DNA from: Pictodentalium vernedei
Taxonomy: Eukaryota; Mollusca; Scaphopoda; Dentaliida; Dentaliidae
DNA length: 64,000 nt
NCBI GenBank assembly: GCA_031216915.1
Contig: CM062297.1
Location: 367,859,704 to 367,923,703 of the forward strand
Direction: 5' to 3'
The notes beneath the pieces were generated by a model. That model saw nothing but the letters and a program-made list of their open reading frames with translations, ran no database searches and was not told the DNA's origin. Shown here one piece after another: positions 46,064-56,512 of the stretch. The position numbers and the translations under genes were made by a program. Position 1 is the first letter of the stretch. Each line of letters opens with the position of its first letter.

Positions 46064-46264
46064 ACACTGTACACGATTTTAACACTGAATCCCTATGGAG
46101 GCGTACACGGAAATCCATTTGTGGACTCTACATCAGAAATCGACTTATGTACGGTATATGGAAAAGAGGTGATACCGAACCGGCAAACCCACTTCCACGT
46201 TTCCCGAGGAAATAAAAAAGTGATTGATATATATAGGAGAGAAAAAAAAAATATAAATAAATAG
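46064..46264 (+). pseudogene. C-terminal fragment of an unknown Polinton gene
   Basis: An open frame enters from the A-rich array and runs to a stop at 46262. The part after about 46064 ('LNPYGGVHGNPFVDSTSEID') has normal composition unlike the array and ends just within the promoter-like motif at 46227. It probably belongs to a viral gene whose front was lost when the array element inserted. No family recognised. Confidence 0.5.
46227..46250 (+). promoter_or_regulatory. Candidate Polinton promoter motif, copy 1
   Basis: The 20-mer 'atatatataggagagaaaaa' begins at 46227, about 86 bp before the AUG at 46322. The identical 20-mer occurs at 52309, about 98 bp before the next gene's ATG at 52416. 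A weaker relative ('ataagggagaatagaaaata') lies at about 46716, before 46794. Confidence 0.5.
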
Positions 46265-46321
46265 TTATTTAAAAAATATAAATATATCAAATCGAATAGA
46301 TAATAAAAAAATACGTAAATC

Positions 46322-46696
46322 ATGTGCGCTTCCCAGACTATTAGAGCGAGGTTTCTTTTAAACATGCTGATGAGAGCATACACAATCTGCGTGAACGAAG
46401 AACTACGTCCCATCTTGTTAGAACGATGCGTCGGATGTCGGGATCATCTAGACTTCGATCACGAGAATCATTCGTGTCTGAAGATGGAAAGGGAAGATAT
46501 GGTCGTCAAGTATTTCGAACCAGCGTTCGAACGCGTTAGATTCGACGATGTGATCACGCTTTGGAAGAGATTAGTCTTCTCTAAGAATCAAGACAAGCCT
46601 ACAGTTTCGGAAGAACTGAAATTGGCGTGTAGAAGTCTGACTTTAGAAGACAAGGGATGCATCATGAAATTATTGTTCAATGAAGCATACGTCTAA
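46322..46696 (+). CDS. Unknown 124-aa Polinton protein
   Basis: An intact frame with the ATG at 46322. The mid part contains 'CVGCRDHLDFDHENHSC', a Cys/His cluster (C-x2-C-x8-H-x3-C type) that may bind zinc; the rest is predicted mostly helical, with charged segments. It directly follows the promoter-like motif and precedes the membrane-segment gene by about 100 bp. It is the only rightward gene in this element without a visible stop or frameshift. No family name is offered. Confidence 0.75.
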   Translation: MCASQTIRARFLLNMLMRAYTICVNEELRPILLERCVGCRDHLDFDHENHSCLKMEREDMVVKYFEPAFERVRFDDVITLWKRLVFSKNQDKPTVSEELKLACRSLTLEDKGCIMKLLFNEAYV

Positions 46697-46793
46697 GTTT
46701 TCTCGTTGATATAAAATAAGGGAGAATAGAAAATAAAAATAAATACACACATAAATTTTTTATCTAATATTAGAAAGAAAAAAAAATACAAAA

Positions 46794-47457
46794 ATGAGAA
46801 CCAGAAGTAAATTGTATCCAACGTTAGATGACGACGAGGATGAGAAGCCGAACGGCGTTTTGCCGACGGCACCATCGCTAGAAGAAAAAGAAAGAGGAGA
46901 GAGGTATCGCATCGATCAAATCAATAGAATCCAAGCGTATTTAACTCGAGAGAGAGATTCTCACCATTCTCTCAAGAAGAAGTATTTGCGTTTCGTGAAA
47001 TTCGTCAACGCGATCGACACGACACTCATCACGATTTCCATGGGTTTACACGCGGCCGGCATCGGATTGTTGTCGACCGCGATCGGCATTCCGATCGTGT
47101 TGACCGTAGAAGGAGTGGCTCTCGCCGCCGGATTGTTTAGCACGCTCGGAAACTTTTTTGAGTAGGAAATTATATCTGAAGGCAAGGAAACACGACAAGA
47201 TTCGCGTCTTGGCCGACTCCAAGATTGACACGATATCCGAAATGATCTCGATGGCGTTGAAAGATGGCAGGATATCGGACGGAGAATACTTCACGATATT
47301 GGGCGAGAAAACGAAATACGAAGCCATGAAAAAAGCCGTGAGAATCAAGACTCGTCAGATCATCAAAGAAGAGATGAAGAATTCTCTCGTGGAAAAGGGG
47401 AGGAAAGAGGCTAGGGAGGAATTCATTAAGATGATAGAACTCAAGAGCCGCGATTGA
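46794..47457 (+). pseudogene. Polinton protein with a hydrophobic membrane segment, one frameshift
   Basis: The start is the ATG at 46794. After a charged N-terminus, a helical region leads to a long hydrophobic stretch at about residues 78-118, including 'ISMGLHAAGIGLLSTAIGIP' and 'GVALAAGLFSTLGNF'. The frame ends at 47163, while the next frame continues with 'KIDTISEMISMALKDGRISD' to 47457, so a single indel in the T-run at about 47153-47158 split one ~220-aa gene. Similar proteins with a glycine-rich hydrophobic hairpin occur in Polinton-like elements of invertebrates; a membrane-active virion role is inference. Confidence 0.75.
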
Positions 47458-47555
47458 AAAAAAAATATATATATAATAAGAACAGAATTTAAAAAAAAAA
47501 AATATTAAATTTATATATAAAATAAAAACGAAATTAATTTAAATAACTCTCAAAA

Positions 47556-50500
47556 ATGTATTGCGTAAAGTGTAAGAGAGTTACCGAGACGAGTAATTCT
47601 CGAGAAGTACGAACTAAAAACGAAAGACAGATGCTTCGCGGAATTTGTGACGTGTGTGGTTCTATCAAGACTCGATTCTTCAAAAAAAAGAACGCGAGCA
47701 AAGGTAAAGGCATCGTGAATAAAATGATCAATAATCTATCTTTCGAAATGCATCTGCCTGGTCACAGTTTCACAGGACCCGGAACGAAATTGAACCAGAG
47801 ACTCAACACCGTTCTGACTCCTAAATCTTGGAGCAAACCTGTGAATAGGGTGGACGCGGCTGCGTATGATCACGATCTGTGCTACGCCGGACATCCCGAC
47901 ACCAAGACTCGCAACGACGTCTGCGATAAAAACATGTTGGGGAAATTGAGAGGCATATCGAATCCGACCAGGAGAGAGAAGATAGAACGTTCGCTGGTCG
48001 GCAATCTGATCAGTGCAAAACGTCGATTCGGATGGGGCGTTAAAAAAAAACAAGAGACCCCAAGGGGCCTGAGGGCGCTCACCTGACATGTTAGCCTAAA
48101 TATCAACCCAGAGAATTGATTTCAACAAGTTGCATTTGCTCCTCCTAAGAAAAGTTTATACCAAATATCCAAAGATTCTGACCAGTGGATCTAAAAAAAA
48201 AAGAAGATTTTAAAAGAATATTCCTCATATTGAACTAAGTTATAATTCGGGCTCCCACAGGGAGCCCATAAATGAACCCAGGGACTTGGCTTTAACAAAC
48301 TTGAATCTCGCCCCCCTAAGGATGCTGCACACCAAATATCAAAACATTCCAACGGCTGGATCTGAAGAAGAAGATTTTTAAAGAAAATTCCTCATTTTGA
48401 ACTAAGTTACAATTCAAGCTCCCACAGTGAGTCCAAATATGGACCTAGGGATATGGCTTGAACAAACTTGAATCTCACCCCCCTAAGGATGCTGCATATC
48501 AAATATCAAAACATTCCAACTGCTGGATCTGAAGAAGATTTTTAAAGAAAATTCCTCATTTTGAACTAAGTTATACTTCGGGCTACCACAGTGAGCCCAA
48601 ATATGAACCCAGGGACTTGGCTTGAACAAACTTGAATCTCACCCCCCTAAGCATGGCGCATACCCAATATCAAAAGATTCTGCCTGCTGGATCTTGAGAA
48701 GAAGATTTTCAAAGAAATTTGCCTGAAATGCACTAAGTTCGAATTCGGGCTTCTATAGTGAGCCCAAATATGAATCTAGGGAGCCGATCTGAACAAACTT
48801 CAATCAGATCCACCCCACAATGTTGCATACCAAATATCAAAAGATTCTGCCTGCTGAATCTGGAGAAGAAGATTTTTTTTTAAATTTGCCTGAAATGCAC
48901 TAAGTTCGAATTCGGGCTTCTATAGAGAGCCCAAATATGAATCCAGGGAGCCGATTTGAACAAACTTGAATCAGATTCACCCCTCAATGTTGCATACCAA
49001 ATATCAAAAGATTCTGCCTGCTAGATCTTGAGAAGAAGATTTTTGAAGAAATTTGCCTGAAATGCACTAAGTTCGAATTCGAACTGCTATACTGAGCCCA
49101 AATGTAAACCCAGGGGGCCGATTTGAACAAACTTGAATCAGATCCACCCCCACAATGTTGCATACCAAATATCAAAAGATTCTGCCTGCTTGATCTGGAG
49201 AAGAAGATTTTTTAAGAAATTTGCCTGAAATGCACTAAGTTTGAATTCGGGCTTCTATAGTGAGCCCAAATATGAATCCAGGGGGCCGATTTGAACTAAC
49301 TTGAATCAGATCCGCCCCACAATGTTGCATACCAAATATCAAAAGATTCTGCCTGCTGGATCCGGAGAAGAAGATTTTTTAAGAAATTTGCCTGAAATGC
49401 ATCAAGTTCGAATTCGGGCTTCTATAGTGAGCCCAAATATGAATCCAGCGGGCCGATTTGAACAAACTTGAATCAGATCCACCCCACAATGTTGCAAACC
49501 AAATATCAAAAGATTCTGCCTGCTGGATCTGGAGAAGATTTTTTAAGAAATTTGCCTGAAATGCATTAAGTTCGAATTCAGGCTTCTATAGTGAGCCCAA
49601 ATATGAATCCAGGGGGCCGATTTGAACAAACTTGAATCAGATCCACCCCACAATGTTGCATACCAAATATCAAAAGATTCTGCCTGCTGGATCTGGAGAA
49701 GAAGATTTTTGAAGAAATTTGCCTGAAATGCACTAAGTTTGAATTCGAGCTTCTATACTGAGCCCAAATATAAACCCAGGGGGCCGATTTGAACAAACTT
49801 GAATCAGATCTACCCCACAATGTTGCATGCCAAATATCAAAAGATTCTGCCTGCTCGATCTGGAGAAGAAGATTTTTGAAGAAATTTACCTGAAATGCAC
49901 TAAGTTCGAATTCGGGCTCCTATACTGAGCCCAAATATGAACCCAGGGGGCAGATTTGAACAAACTTGAATCAGATCCACCCTACAATGTTGCATACCAA
50001 ATATCAAAAGATTCTGCCTGCTGGATCTGGAGAAGAAGATTTTTTAAGAAATTTGCCTGAAATGCACTAAGTTCGAATTCGAGCTTCTATAGTGAGCCCA
50101 AATATAAACCCAGGGGGCCGATTTGAACAAACTTGAATCGGATCCACCCCACAATGTTGCATACCAAATATCAAAAGATTCTGCCTGCTGGATCCGGAGA
50201 AGAAGATTTTTTAAGAAATTTGCCTGAAATGCATCAAGTTCGAATTCGGGCTTCTATAGTGAGCCCAAATATGAATCCAGGGGGCCGATTTGAACAAACT
50301 TGAATCAGATCCACCCCACAATGTTGCATACCAAATATCAAAAGATTCTGTATGCTGGATCTGGAGAAGAAGATTTTTGAAGAAATTTGCCTGAAATGCA
50401 CTAAGTTCGAATTCGGGCTTCTATAGTGAGCCCAAATATGAATCCAGGGAGCTGATTTGAACAAACTTCCATCAGAACCACTCCACAATGTTGCATACCA

Positions 50501-51454
50501 AATATCAAAAGATTCTGTCTGCTGGATCTGGAGAAGATGATTTTTTAAGAAATTTGCCTGAAATGCACTAAGTTCGAAATCGGGCTCCTATACTGAGCCC
50601 AAATATGAACCCAGGGGGCAGATTTGAACAAACTTGAATCAGATCCACCCTACAATGTTGCATACCAAATATCAAAAGATTCTGCCTGCTGGATCTGGAG
50701 AAGAAGATTTTTTAATGTTTTTCCCATTGCCTACAGTGTTAAAAAGTGCTGACTCAGCACTTTTTCAAAGTCCCGAAACTGTACCCTATGATAAAACCGA
50801 TGGCAATTTTTTTTTACCAATCCTTTCTGTTGGTCCTAAGGAAGCTGCACACCAAATAAAAATTCTCAGTGCCGTGCAGTTTTGGAGATATGGGCGTTTT
50901 AAATTTTTTCTATTTTTAGCTCCTGCGGTTCCCACGGGGCTGCGGGAATTTTTTTTTTTGCATAAATCAAGTACTCATGACCCAATAAGTCCTCACATAA
51001 AATTTGGTTCAAATCAGCCTCTTGGTTTGGAAAATAGAAATTTAGGGGTGGAGCGTCAGCCAATCAGAAGCTGTGGCAGCCATGTTGGATGGCGGGCGGA
51101 CAAACCGAACACAATTCTGAGAGAGGACCACCCACTGGTTATCCCCAGCAAATTTTATTCAAATTGATCCAGCGGTTCTGAAGAAGAAGATTTTAATGTG
51201 TTTTTGCCAATCAGCAGCCAAGGCAGCCATATTAGATGGGCGACGGAGATTTCGAACACAATTCTTCGAGTGTTCCACCCAATGATCAATCCCACAAAAT
51301 TTTATTAAAATTGGCCTAGTGGTTTGGGAGGAGATGATTGTTGACGCCCAACGACGACGGATGACGGACGGAAAGTGATCAGTAAAGCTCATCCTGAGCT
51401 TTGCTCAGGTGAGCTAAAAAGGCGCATCTGAAAAGAAGAAGAAATGATTATTGA
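47556..51454 (+). pseudogene. Zinc-ribbon plus phospholipase A2-like protein, split by a 3.4-kb insertion
   Basis: The frame opens at 47556 and is intact until about 48050, where a satellite-cored element interrupts the lysine codons. The last dozen codons lie at 51421-51454, in frame with the first part if the insertion is ignored. Residues 3-34 hold two CxxC pairs (Cys3, Cys6, Cys31, Cys34), a zinc ribbon. Residues 70-130 resemble the parvovirus-type phospholipase A2 domain: a calcium-loop 'GPGTKLN' (74-80) and the catalytic 'YDHDLCY' with His106-Asp107. The C-terminus is Lys/Arg-rich. In parvoviruses this enzyme opens endosomal membranes during entry; the role here is inferred from that family. 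Confidence 0.82.
48047..51420 (+). mobile_element. Complete satellite-cored 'pearl'-like element inserted in the PLA2 gene
   Basis: The left end is 'caagagaccccaaggggcct' followed by 'gagggcgctcacctgacatg'. The right end is a hairpin, 'agctcatcctgagctttgct' plus 'caggtgagct', then AAAAA. About 15-16 copies of a 168-bp unit fill 48.15-50.72 kb, with markers 'caaatatcaaaagattctgc' and 'gaacaaacttgaatcagatc'. A unique 3' segment of ~700 bp follows. It inserted within a short A run of the host gene without any clear target duplication. Terminal hairpin, lack of inverted repeats and A/T-run target are compatible with Helentron-type rolling-circle transposition. Confidence 0.88.
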
Positions 51455-51462
51455 CGAGTGAA

Positions 51463-52249
51463 ATGGCCGAGGAGTTACACAAACCCATCGTGCGTAAATT
51501 TCGAAAGAGAAGGGTGTTCGTGAAGGGTTTGGATGATATTTGGTCTGCCGACTTGGTCAACATGAGATCGTTTTCGAGGTGGAACGAGGGTGTCAAATAT
51601 CTATTGACGGTCATCGACGTGTTTTCCAAATAAGGTTGGATCAGAGCTTTGAAGAATAAATAGGGACCTTGCGTCGCCGAGGCTCTGAAGAGCGTGTTTG
51701 ACTCGTCTTCTCGAAAACCGAGTAAATTGTGGGTGGATAAGGGAAAGGAATTCTACAACAAGCACGTTCATTGATTGGTCGACCTCTACTCGATCGAAAA
51801 CGAAGAGAAAGCCAGCATGGTGGAACGTTGGAATCGAACGATGAAGGAAAAGATGCACAGATACTTCACGGCGAATTCGACCAAGAAATACATATACGCT
51901 CTGAACGATCTGGTCAAAGATTACAACAACACGCGACACAGATCGATCAAGATGACTCCCGTGGAAGCTAGCGATCCTCGAAATGAAAAACGGGTCTACG
52001 CGAATCTATATCCTGAAAGATCTAAGATTAGGAAGAAGTCTAGAACGCCGAAATTTGCGGTCGGTGATCGAATGAGAATCTACGCTTATAAGAAGCACTT
52101 CGAAAAGGGTTATACTCCTCGATGGACCTCGGAAATCTTCGTGATAATAAAAATATTTCACACCGATGACTTACGAAATTGAAGCTTTGGATGGAGAAGA
52201 GATCATCGGAAAGTTTTACGAACAACAATTACAGAAGACAAAGTTTTGA
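51463..52249 (+). pseudogene. Polinton integrase (retrovirus-type DDE), broken
   Basis: Would insert the element's DNA into host chromosomes. The start ATG is at 51463, only 9 bp after the previous gene. Stops interrupt the frame at 51631, 51661 and 51772, and a frameshift near 52150 affects the C-terminus, which ends at 52249. The catalytic acids are visible in 'IWSADLVNM' (Asp30), 'LWVDKGKEFYN' (about codon 92) and 'MVERWNRTM' (about codon 121). The second-to-third spacing is shorter than the usual 35 residues, so a small deletion is likely. The C-terminal part 'KFAVGDRMRIYAYKKHFEKG' fits a chromodomain/SH3-like tail. Confidence 0.88.
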
Positions 52250-52308
52250 TAAAGAAAACAAATTTCTTTTATTTACTCTCTTTAACATTTTCTTGTTTAC
52301 ACACACAA

Positions 52309-52330
52309 ATATATATAGGAGAGAAAAATA
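52309..52330 (+). promoter_or_regulatory. Candidate Polinton promoter motif, copy 2
   Basis: Identical 20-mer to that at 46227 (see there), placed 60 bp after the integrase stop and about 98 bp before the capsid-like gene's ATG. Confidence 0.5.
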
Positions 52331-52415
52331 ATAATAAAAGAAATAATTAAAACTATTTTTAGATAAAAAAAAGCAAGCTAATTAATAAACAAAAAAAAAC
52401 AAAAATCCTTTAAAA

Positions 52416-53678
52416 ATGACAAATATACTAGATATAGCACAAAGCATATTGAAAGATGAAAGTATTCAAGAATATGAGGTTCACGAATACGAACCGGTGA
52501 CCGGAACGAGTTTGAACAATGCGGGAGAGATAAGAATCAACGTCGAAACTCAAGATCTATTCGCCCATCCTAGCGAGAGTTACATAGTGGTGCAGGGAAG
52601 TCTCACCAAGGAAGATGGGAGCCGACGACGACACGGTTACTCTAGCGAATAATGGCATCATGCATCTATTCAGTAATATAAAATACATGCTATCCGGACA
52701 AGAGATAGAATCTGTGTTTCAACCCGGTCAGGCCACCACGATGTTCGGACTCTTGACGTAACCTGATGATTTTTCGAGATCCAGAGGACTTAATCAGTTG
52801 TGGGTGAAAGACACTGTCGGCCCTGCTAGCACCGATGCCGCCGCGATATTCGACTGCGTCAAGACGTCCAGACCTAAAGGAACGTTTTTGTTCAGGATAC
52901 CTTGAAACACATCTTCGGATTTGCGGACGATTACAACAAGATCATGTACGGATTCAAACACAATCTGACGTTGATTCGAAAAGGAAACGACGATGCAATA
53001 GTGAGACTCACTGCGACCGATGCGGGAAAGATAACTGGACACAAGATATCGTGGTTCGTTCCGCACGTGGAGCCTTCGATCGTGGAAAAAGCGCGTCTCT
53101 ACAAGATCATAGAATCCAAGAGTAAATTACCCGTGGGATTTAGAATGAGACAGTGCGACACGGCTAGCATTCCTCTCTCCACGATTCACTTCGATTGGAG
53201 ATTGACAGTGAAATCCGCTTACGAGAGACAGCGTTTCATCATGGTTGCGTTTCAGACCGATAGGGACGGGTCTCAGGAAAGGAATGCGTCGCTGTTCGAT
53301 CACTGCCATTTGAGAAACATGCAAGTGTTTCTGAATGTCACGAGATATCCAGCAATCGACTACAACACGTCGTTCGACAAGAACGATTTCTGCAGACTGT
53401 ACGGCAACGCCGCTGATTTTAGAAAGAAGTATCATGGTCTAGACGAATTGATGAGCAACCCTAACATATCTCCCGGCAAATACAAGTCGATGTATCCCAT
53501 GTTCGTATTCGACGTCAGGAAACAGAGTGAACGACTCAAGAGTAGCGTCTTAGACATTCAGATCAAGATGCAATTCGATAGGAACGTGCCGAGAAAAAAC
53601 GAAGCCTTCGCCCTGGTCCTGTCGGACAGAGAATTACAATTCGAATCGGATGGAAATAAGATGTCGATCATTCGATGA
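52416..53678 (+). pseudogene. Candidate Polinton capsid protein, broken
   Basis: Starts at the ATG at 52416. Breaks: a frameshift near 52615, a stop near 52759 and a second frameshift near 52900 that restores the frame; from 52902 it is open to the stop at 53676. Total about 420 codons. The sequence is rich in beta-type and aromatic residues ('HKISWFVPHVEPSIVEKA', 'FHWDRLTVKSAYE'-like segments, 'YPMFVFDVRKQSERLKSSVL'). Similar ~430-aa proteins recur in invertebrate Polinton-like elements. A jelly-roll capsid role is inferred from size, composition and absence of another capsid candidate; I cannot show the fold. Confidence 0.55.
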
Positions 53679-53764
53679 GAGACGTGTGTGAAAAAAATTA
53701 ATAAACATTAAGAGTGAGGATGTAAGATTAATTAAAAAAAAAAAAAATCTCGAAAACAAAATGG

Positions 53765-54103
53765 ATGTTTTTGACACAAAAAACAACAAATCATCTGTTC
53801 ACTTCAGATCACTATGACGTTAAAATAAATTGCTTGGAAAAATGGATTCAAATTGAATATGAAGAACGTAACACAAAAAAAGGATGGAATAATTGTCATT
53901 TTAACGAATATCGTTTAAAAGAAAAAGAAGAGTTTGATCTCATAAGATCTAACGACGAAATTATAAAAAATACAATTTTAAAATGTAGCAAATATTAGAA
54001 ACATCAAATAAAAATCGAATCTCAACAAACTAGATCCGGCGATGAACCAACAACCGTATTCGCAAAGTGTATAAATTGTAATCATAAATGGATAGAAAAT
54101 TAA
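53765..54103 (+). pseudogene. Small Polinton protein with a TFIIS-type zinc ribbon
   Basis: An open frame from 53765 ends at a stop at 53996, but the same frame continues to 54103 with 'TRSGDEPTTVFAKCINCNHK' followed by Trp. This matches the signature of TFIIS and RNA polymerase Rpb9-type zinc ribbons (acidic D-E tip, then CxxCxxxW). The first cysteine pair is damaged: one Cys precedes the stop ('KCSKY'). TFIIS stimulates RNA cleavage by stalled RNA polymerase II, and large DNA viruses carry versions. An upstream ATG at 53761 in another frame may be the original start. Confidence 0.7.
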
Positions 54104-54333
54104 AAAAGAGATGTAATTTTAATCATCGTCATAAGTGACAAAATTCTTTTACTAAAAAAACATTTCAGAAATCGTATAATAATATATAATAATAAAAAGT
54201 TATAAAAAAACAACAAAAAAAATGAAGTAATGAGATCTAGAGAGACTGAACATCTTTTTAAATCTCATTACTTTTTGTTTTTGTTTTTAATAATCACACA
54301 TTATTTTTTTTTAATTCATTATTTTCCACGCGT
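54104..54333. terminator. Convergent intergenic region with a hairpin
   Basis: Between the last rightward and first leftward gene. 'aagtaatgagat' (54225-54236) and 'atctcattactt' (54262-54273) can pair as a 12-bp perfect stem with a 25-nt loop, flanked by A- and T-runs on both sides. The position suggests a bidirectional transcription end or mRNA 3' structure; this is inferred. Confidence 0.45.
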
Positions 54334-55669
54334 TCACTGTTTGTTCAAAGGAACTAGTTCGATCAGTAGACTCACCACAGAAGTGGCGGCTTCGGGATTA
54401 TTGGTTTTCGTAACGAAATTAATCCTGTCTCCAGCGTTCACTTTGAGAGGTGTGCTAACATTCGCGTGTTGATTCTCAGTCTTTTCGACGCTGTATCTCT
54501 TATCGCTCTCTACTCCATTCACCATGAGATTGACGACTGCTCTGTTATTCAAATCCGAGGAAGCCAGACTCATTCGAAGGATTTCACCTCCCAACGGCAT
54601 GGGATATCCCACCTGATCAGGTTTCGATCCACTACCTCCATTTCTGAAAGACCACTCAGCTTTTCCTTCATCTAAGGTGCCGGCCTCCTCGGCCCACACG
54701 GTGATCAATTGTCTAGCATATTTGACTTTCTCCACCACCGAAATCAGGGTGCAGGCATTCGTCATGTTCACGGGATCCGGTAGATTCGTGAGCGCGTGTC
54801 CACCCATGTCTAGTTTACCTTCCATGATGTCCCCCTTTCTCCAGACCGAGTTGTCGTCCACATACTTCCTGCTGACTGCGCTGGAATCGAATTCGGGATC
54901 GTGACGGAGTCCGAATAAATTCTTACCGTTCATGTCGATACCACCCTCCATGGTTCTTCCAGATTGTTTGTTCAGGTAGAGATTGTCCACTTGCGATTCT
55001 AGGTATTCTTGTGATCGTATCACAGCAGAATCTACGTAGCCCTTGTTGACAGTGGTTGAGTCCGCATCCGTGTCGTCGACCTTCGACAGATTCAATATCT
55101 TGTTGAATCCCGCATTCAGATCCGATTTCATTTCTCGTCTGTCAGACTTTCTCTGTTCCAGATCTACAGAGTGTTTGGTCGCCACGTCCTTGGGATTCGT
55201 GGGAGTGGCCACGTTCGTTATCTTGTTAGAACTGGCATTCAATTCCGAGTGCATCGTTTTCTGAACGTATCTATTTCTCAGGTGTTCGCTGAATCTCGAG
55301 TGAGAGTCGTCCGCGTATTTCTTGGTCGTGGCATCCGTGGGATCTATGGGATTTGCAACGTTCACCAAACGTTTAGATTTCAGATCGAGATCGTCGGTCA
55401 TGGTTTTATCCACGTAATTATTGTTCGAAATCGGTGTTCCCCCTGTCGACGTATTTTTTAGTCGCAGCATCTGCGAGATCTATCGGCTCGGGAAGATTGT
55501 AGAGCTTCTTATCGTTCATGTTCAAAGGTTCCTCTCGAGGTTCGTATCTCCAAACGTAATGTTCGTCCAAGTTGGCAACATCGTAACCATCGTCGACTTC
55601 GAGCGTCTTCCTCTTCTTTCTTAGGTTGACTTTTTCGTCGTCTCTTCTACCAAATTTATCGACTGGCAT
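54334..55669 (-). pseudogene. Fiber/tail-spike-like repeat protein, one frameshift
   Basis: Read leftwards from the ATG at 55669, the protein has at least six copies of a ~40-residue motif of the type 'NLxDPxDxxDAATKKYVD', e.g. 'LPEPIDLADAATKKYVD', 'VANPIDPTDATTKKYADD' and 'VATPTNPKDVATKHSVD'. Such repeats form trimeric beta-structured shafts in phage tail fibers. The C-terminal ~130 residues form a distinct domain starting near 'GTLDEGKAEWSFRNGGSG', probably a receptor-binding head. A frameshift at about 55425-55465 splits the gene within the second repeat. It likely made a virion spike that attached to cells; this is by analogy. Confidence 0.82.
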
Positions 55670-55826
55670 GTTGTTTTGAGATTTTTTTGTTTTTTTAAAA
55701 AAATATATTTCAAAACGCAGTTTATTAAAAAATGAATTATTTTATTTTTATTTTTTGTTTTTATTCGATTAAAATTTTTTAAAATAATTTTTTTATCTTT
55801 ATATACTATAAAAAAAAAATCTCTCT

Positions 55827-56258
55827 CTAATGTAAATCACTGAGAATGTCTTGAAACCGATCTCCTTCAGACCATCTCTTGAGAACGTAGAGACACAGGT
55901 GACCGCAAAACACTTGATCTGGTGATTGCACTCGTTCCGTGTTGTAATGAATCATCGATTTGTTGAAATAGTTCTTTATTTCTTTCGGCGGCGAGATTCC
56001 GTAGCTGTCGAAATAATAATTCTTCTTCCCGTTCTTGAACCACGCCACCCAGTGAGTGCCTTCACCCGATAAATCGTCTAGATTTAAAATTCCGCATTCC
56101 GATTGTCGAGGTCTTCTCTTCGGCAAGGCATCTCTGGAAAACACGCCTAGAAAATCTTTGATTTTCAAATCCTTCGCCGCACTTGACAGATCGATGTTGG
56201 ATAGGGGTTCGTTAGGTAAGATGACACCTTCTACGGATATCTCTATTTTCTTATTCAT
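55827..56258 (-). CDS. Adenovirus-type cysteine protease
   Basis: An intact 143-codon frame. The catalytic set is present in order: His69 in 'GEGTHWVAWF', Asp84 in 'YYFDSYG', Gln111 in 'RVQSPDQ' and Cys118 in 'VFCGHLCLYVL'. This matches the adenain/Ulp1-like fold of Polinton proteases, which process capsid proteins during virion maturation. Its short length versus ~200 aa in adenoviruses is usual for Polintons. It is transcribed towards the fiber gene, about 160 bp upstream of it. It is one of only two uninterrupted genes in this copy. Confidence 0.9.
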   Translation of the reverse strand: MNKKIEISVEGVILPNEPLSNIDLSSAAKDLKIKDFLGVFSRDALPKRRPRQSECGILNLDDLSGEGTHWVAWFKNGKKNYYFDSYGISPPKEIKNYFNKSMIHYNTERVQSPDQVFCGHLCLYVLKRWSEGDRFQDILSDLH

Positions 56259-56485
56259 AAATGCGTATATATTTTTTTTTTTTTATTTATTTATTTTATT
56301 ATAATTCACTAAAATGACGTTATTTTTTTTTATTTTTTTCTTTTTCTTTTTAAACTAACTCTCTCGATGTCTCTATCGATTTCCATAATCTCGAATCTGT
56401 CTAATTAGGCTTTTCCCTCTGGAAAAGACTATTGTTTTTCTACGGATTATTATTATTTTTTTTTTTTTTGGGGGGGTTTTTTTTT

Positions 56486-56512
56486 GGGGGGGGGGGGGGG
56501 GGGGGGGGGGGG
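56486..56512. repeat. 27-bp poly-G run next to T runs
   Basis: Twenty-seven G follow 'gggggggttttttttt', close to the left border of the 340-bp array element. Confidence 0.9.

Noticed and set aside
46064-46264. Fragment as a packaging ATPase
   Set aside because: No Walker A or B motif is visible in the surviving part.
48130-50720. Regularly spaced repeats considered as a CRISPR array
   Set aside because: Units are contiguous 168-bp tandem copies with no unique spacers, and the genome is eukaryotic.
50634-51167. 177-codon ORF at the end of the satellite-cored element
   Set aside because: It spans the last satellite unit and the non-coding 3' segment; other copies do not keep the frame open.
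55043-55461. Plus-strand ORFs opposite the fiber gene
   Set aside because: They are antisense shadows; the minus strand shows the repeated fiber motif.
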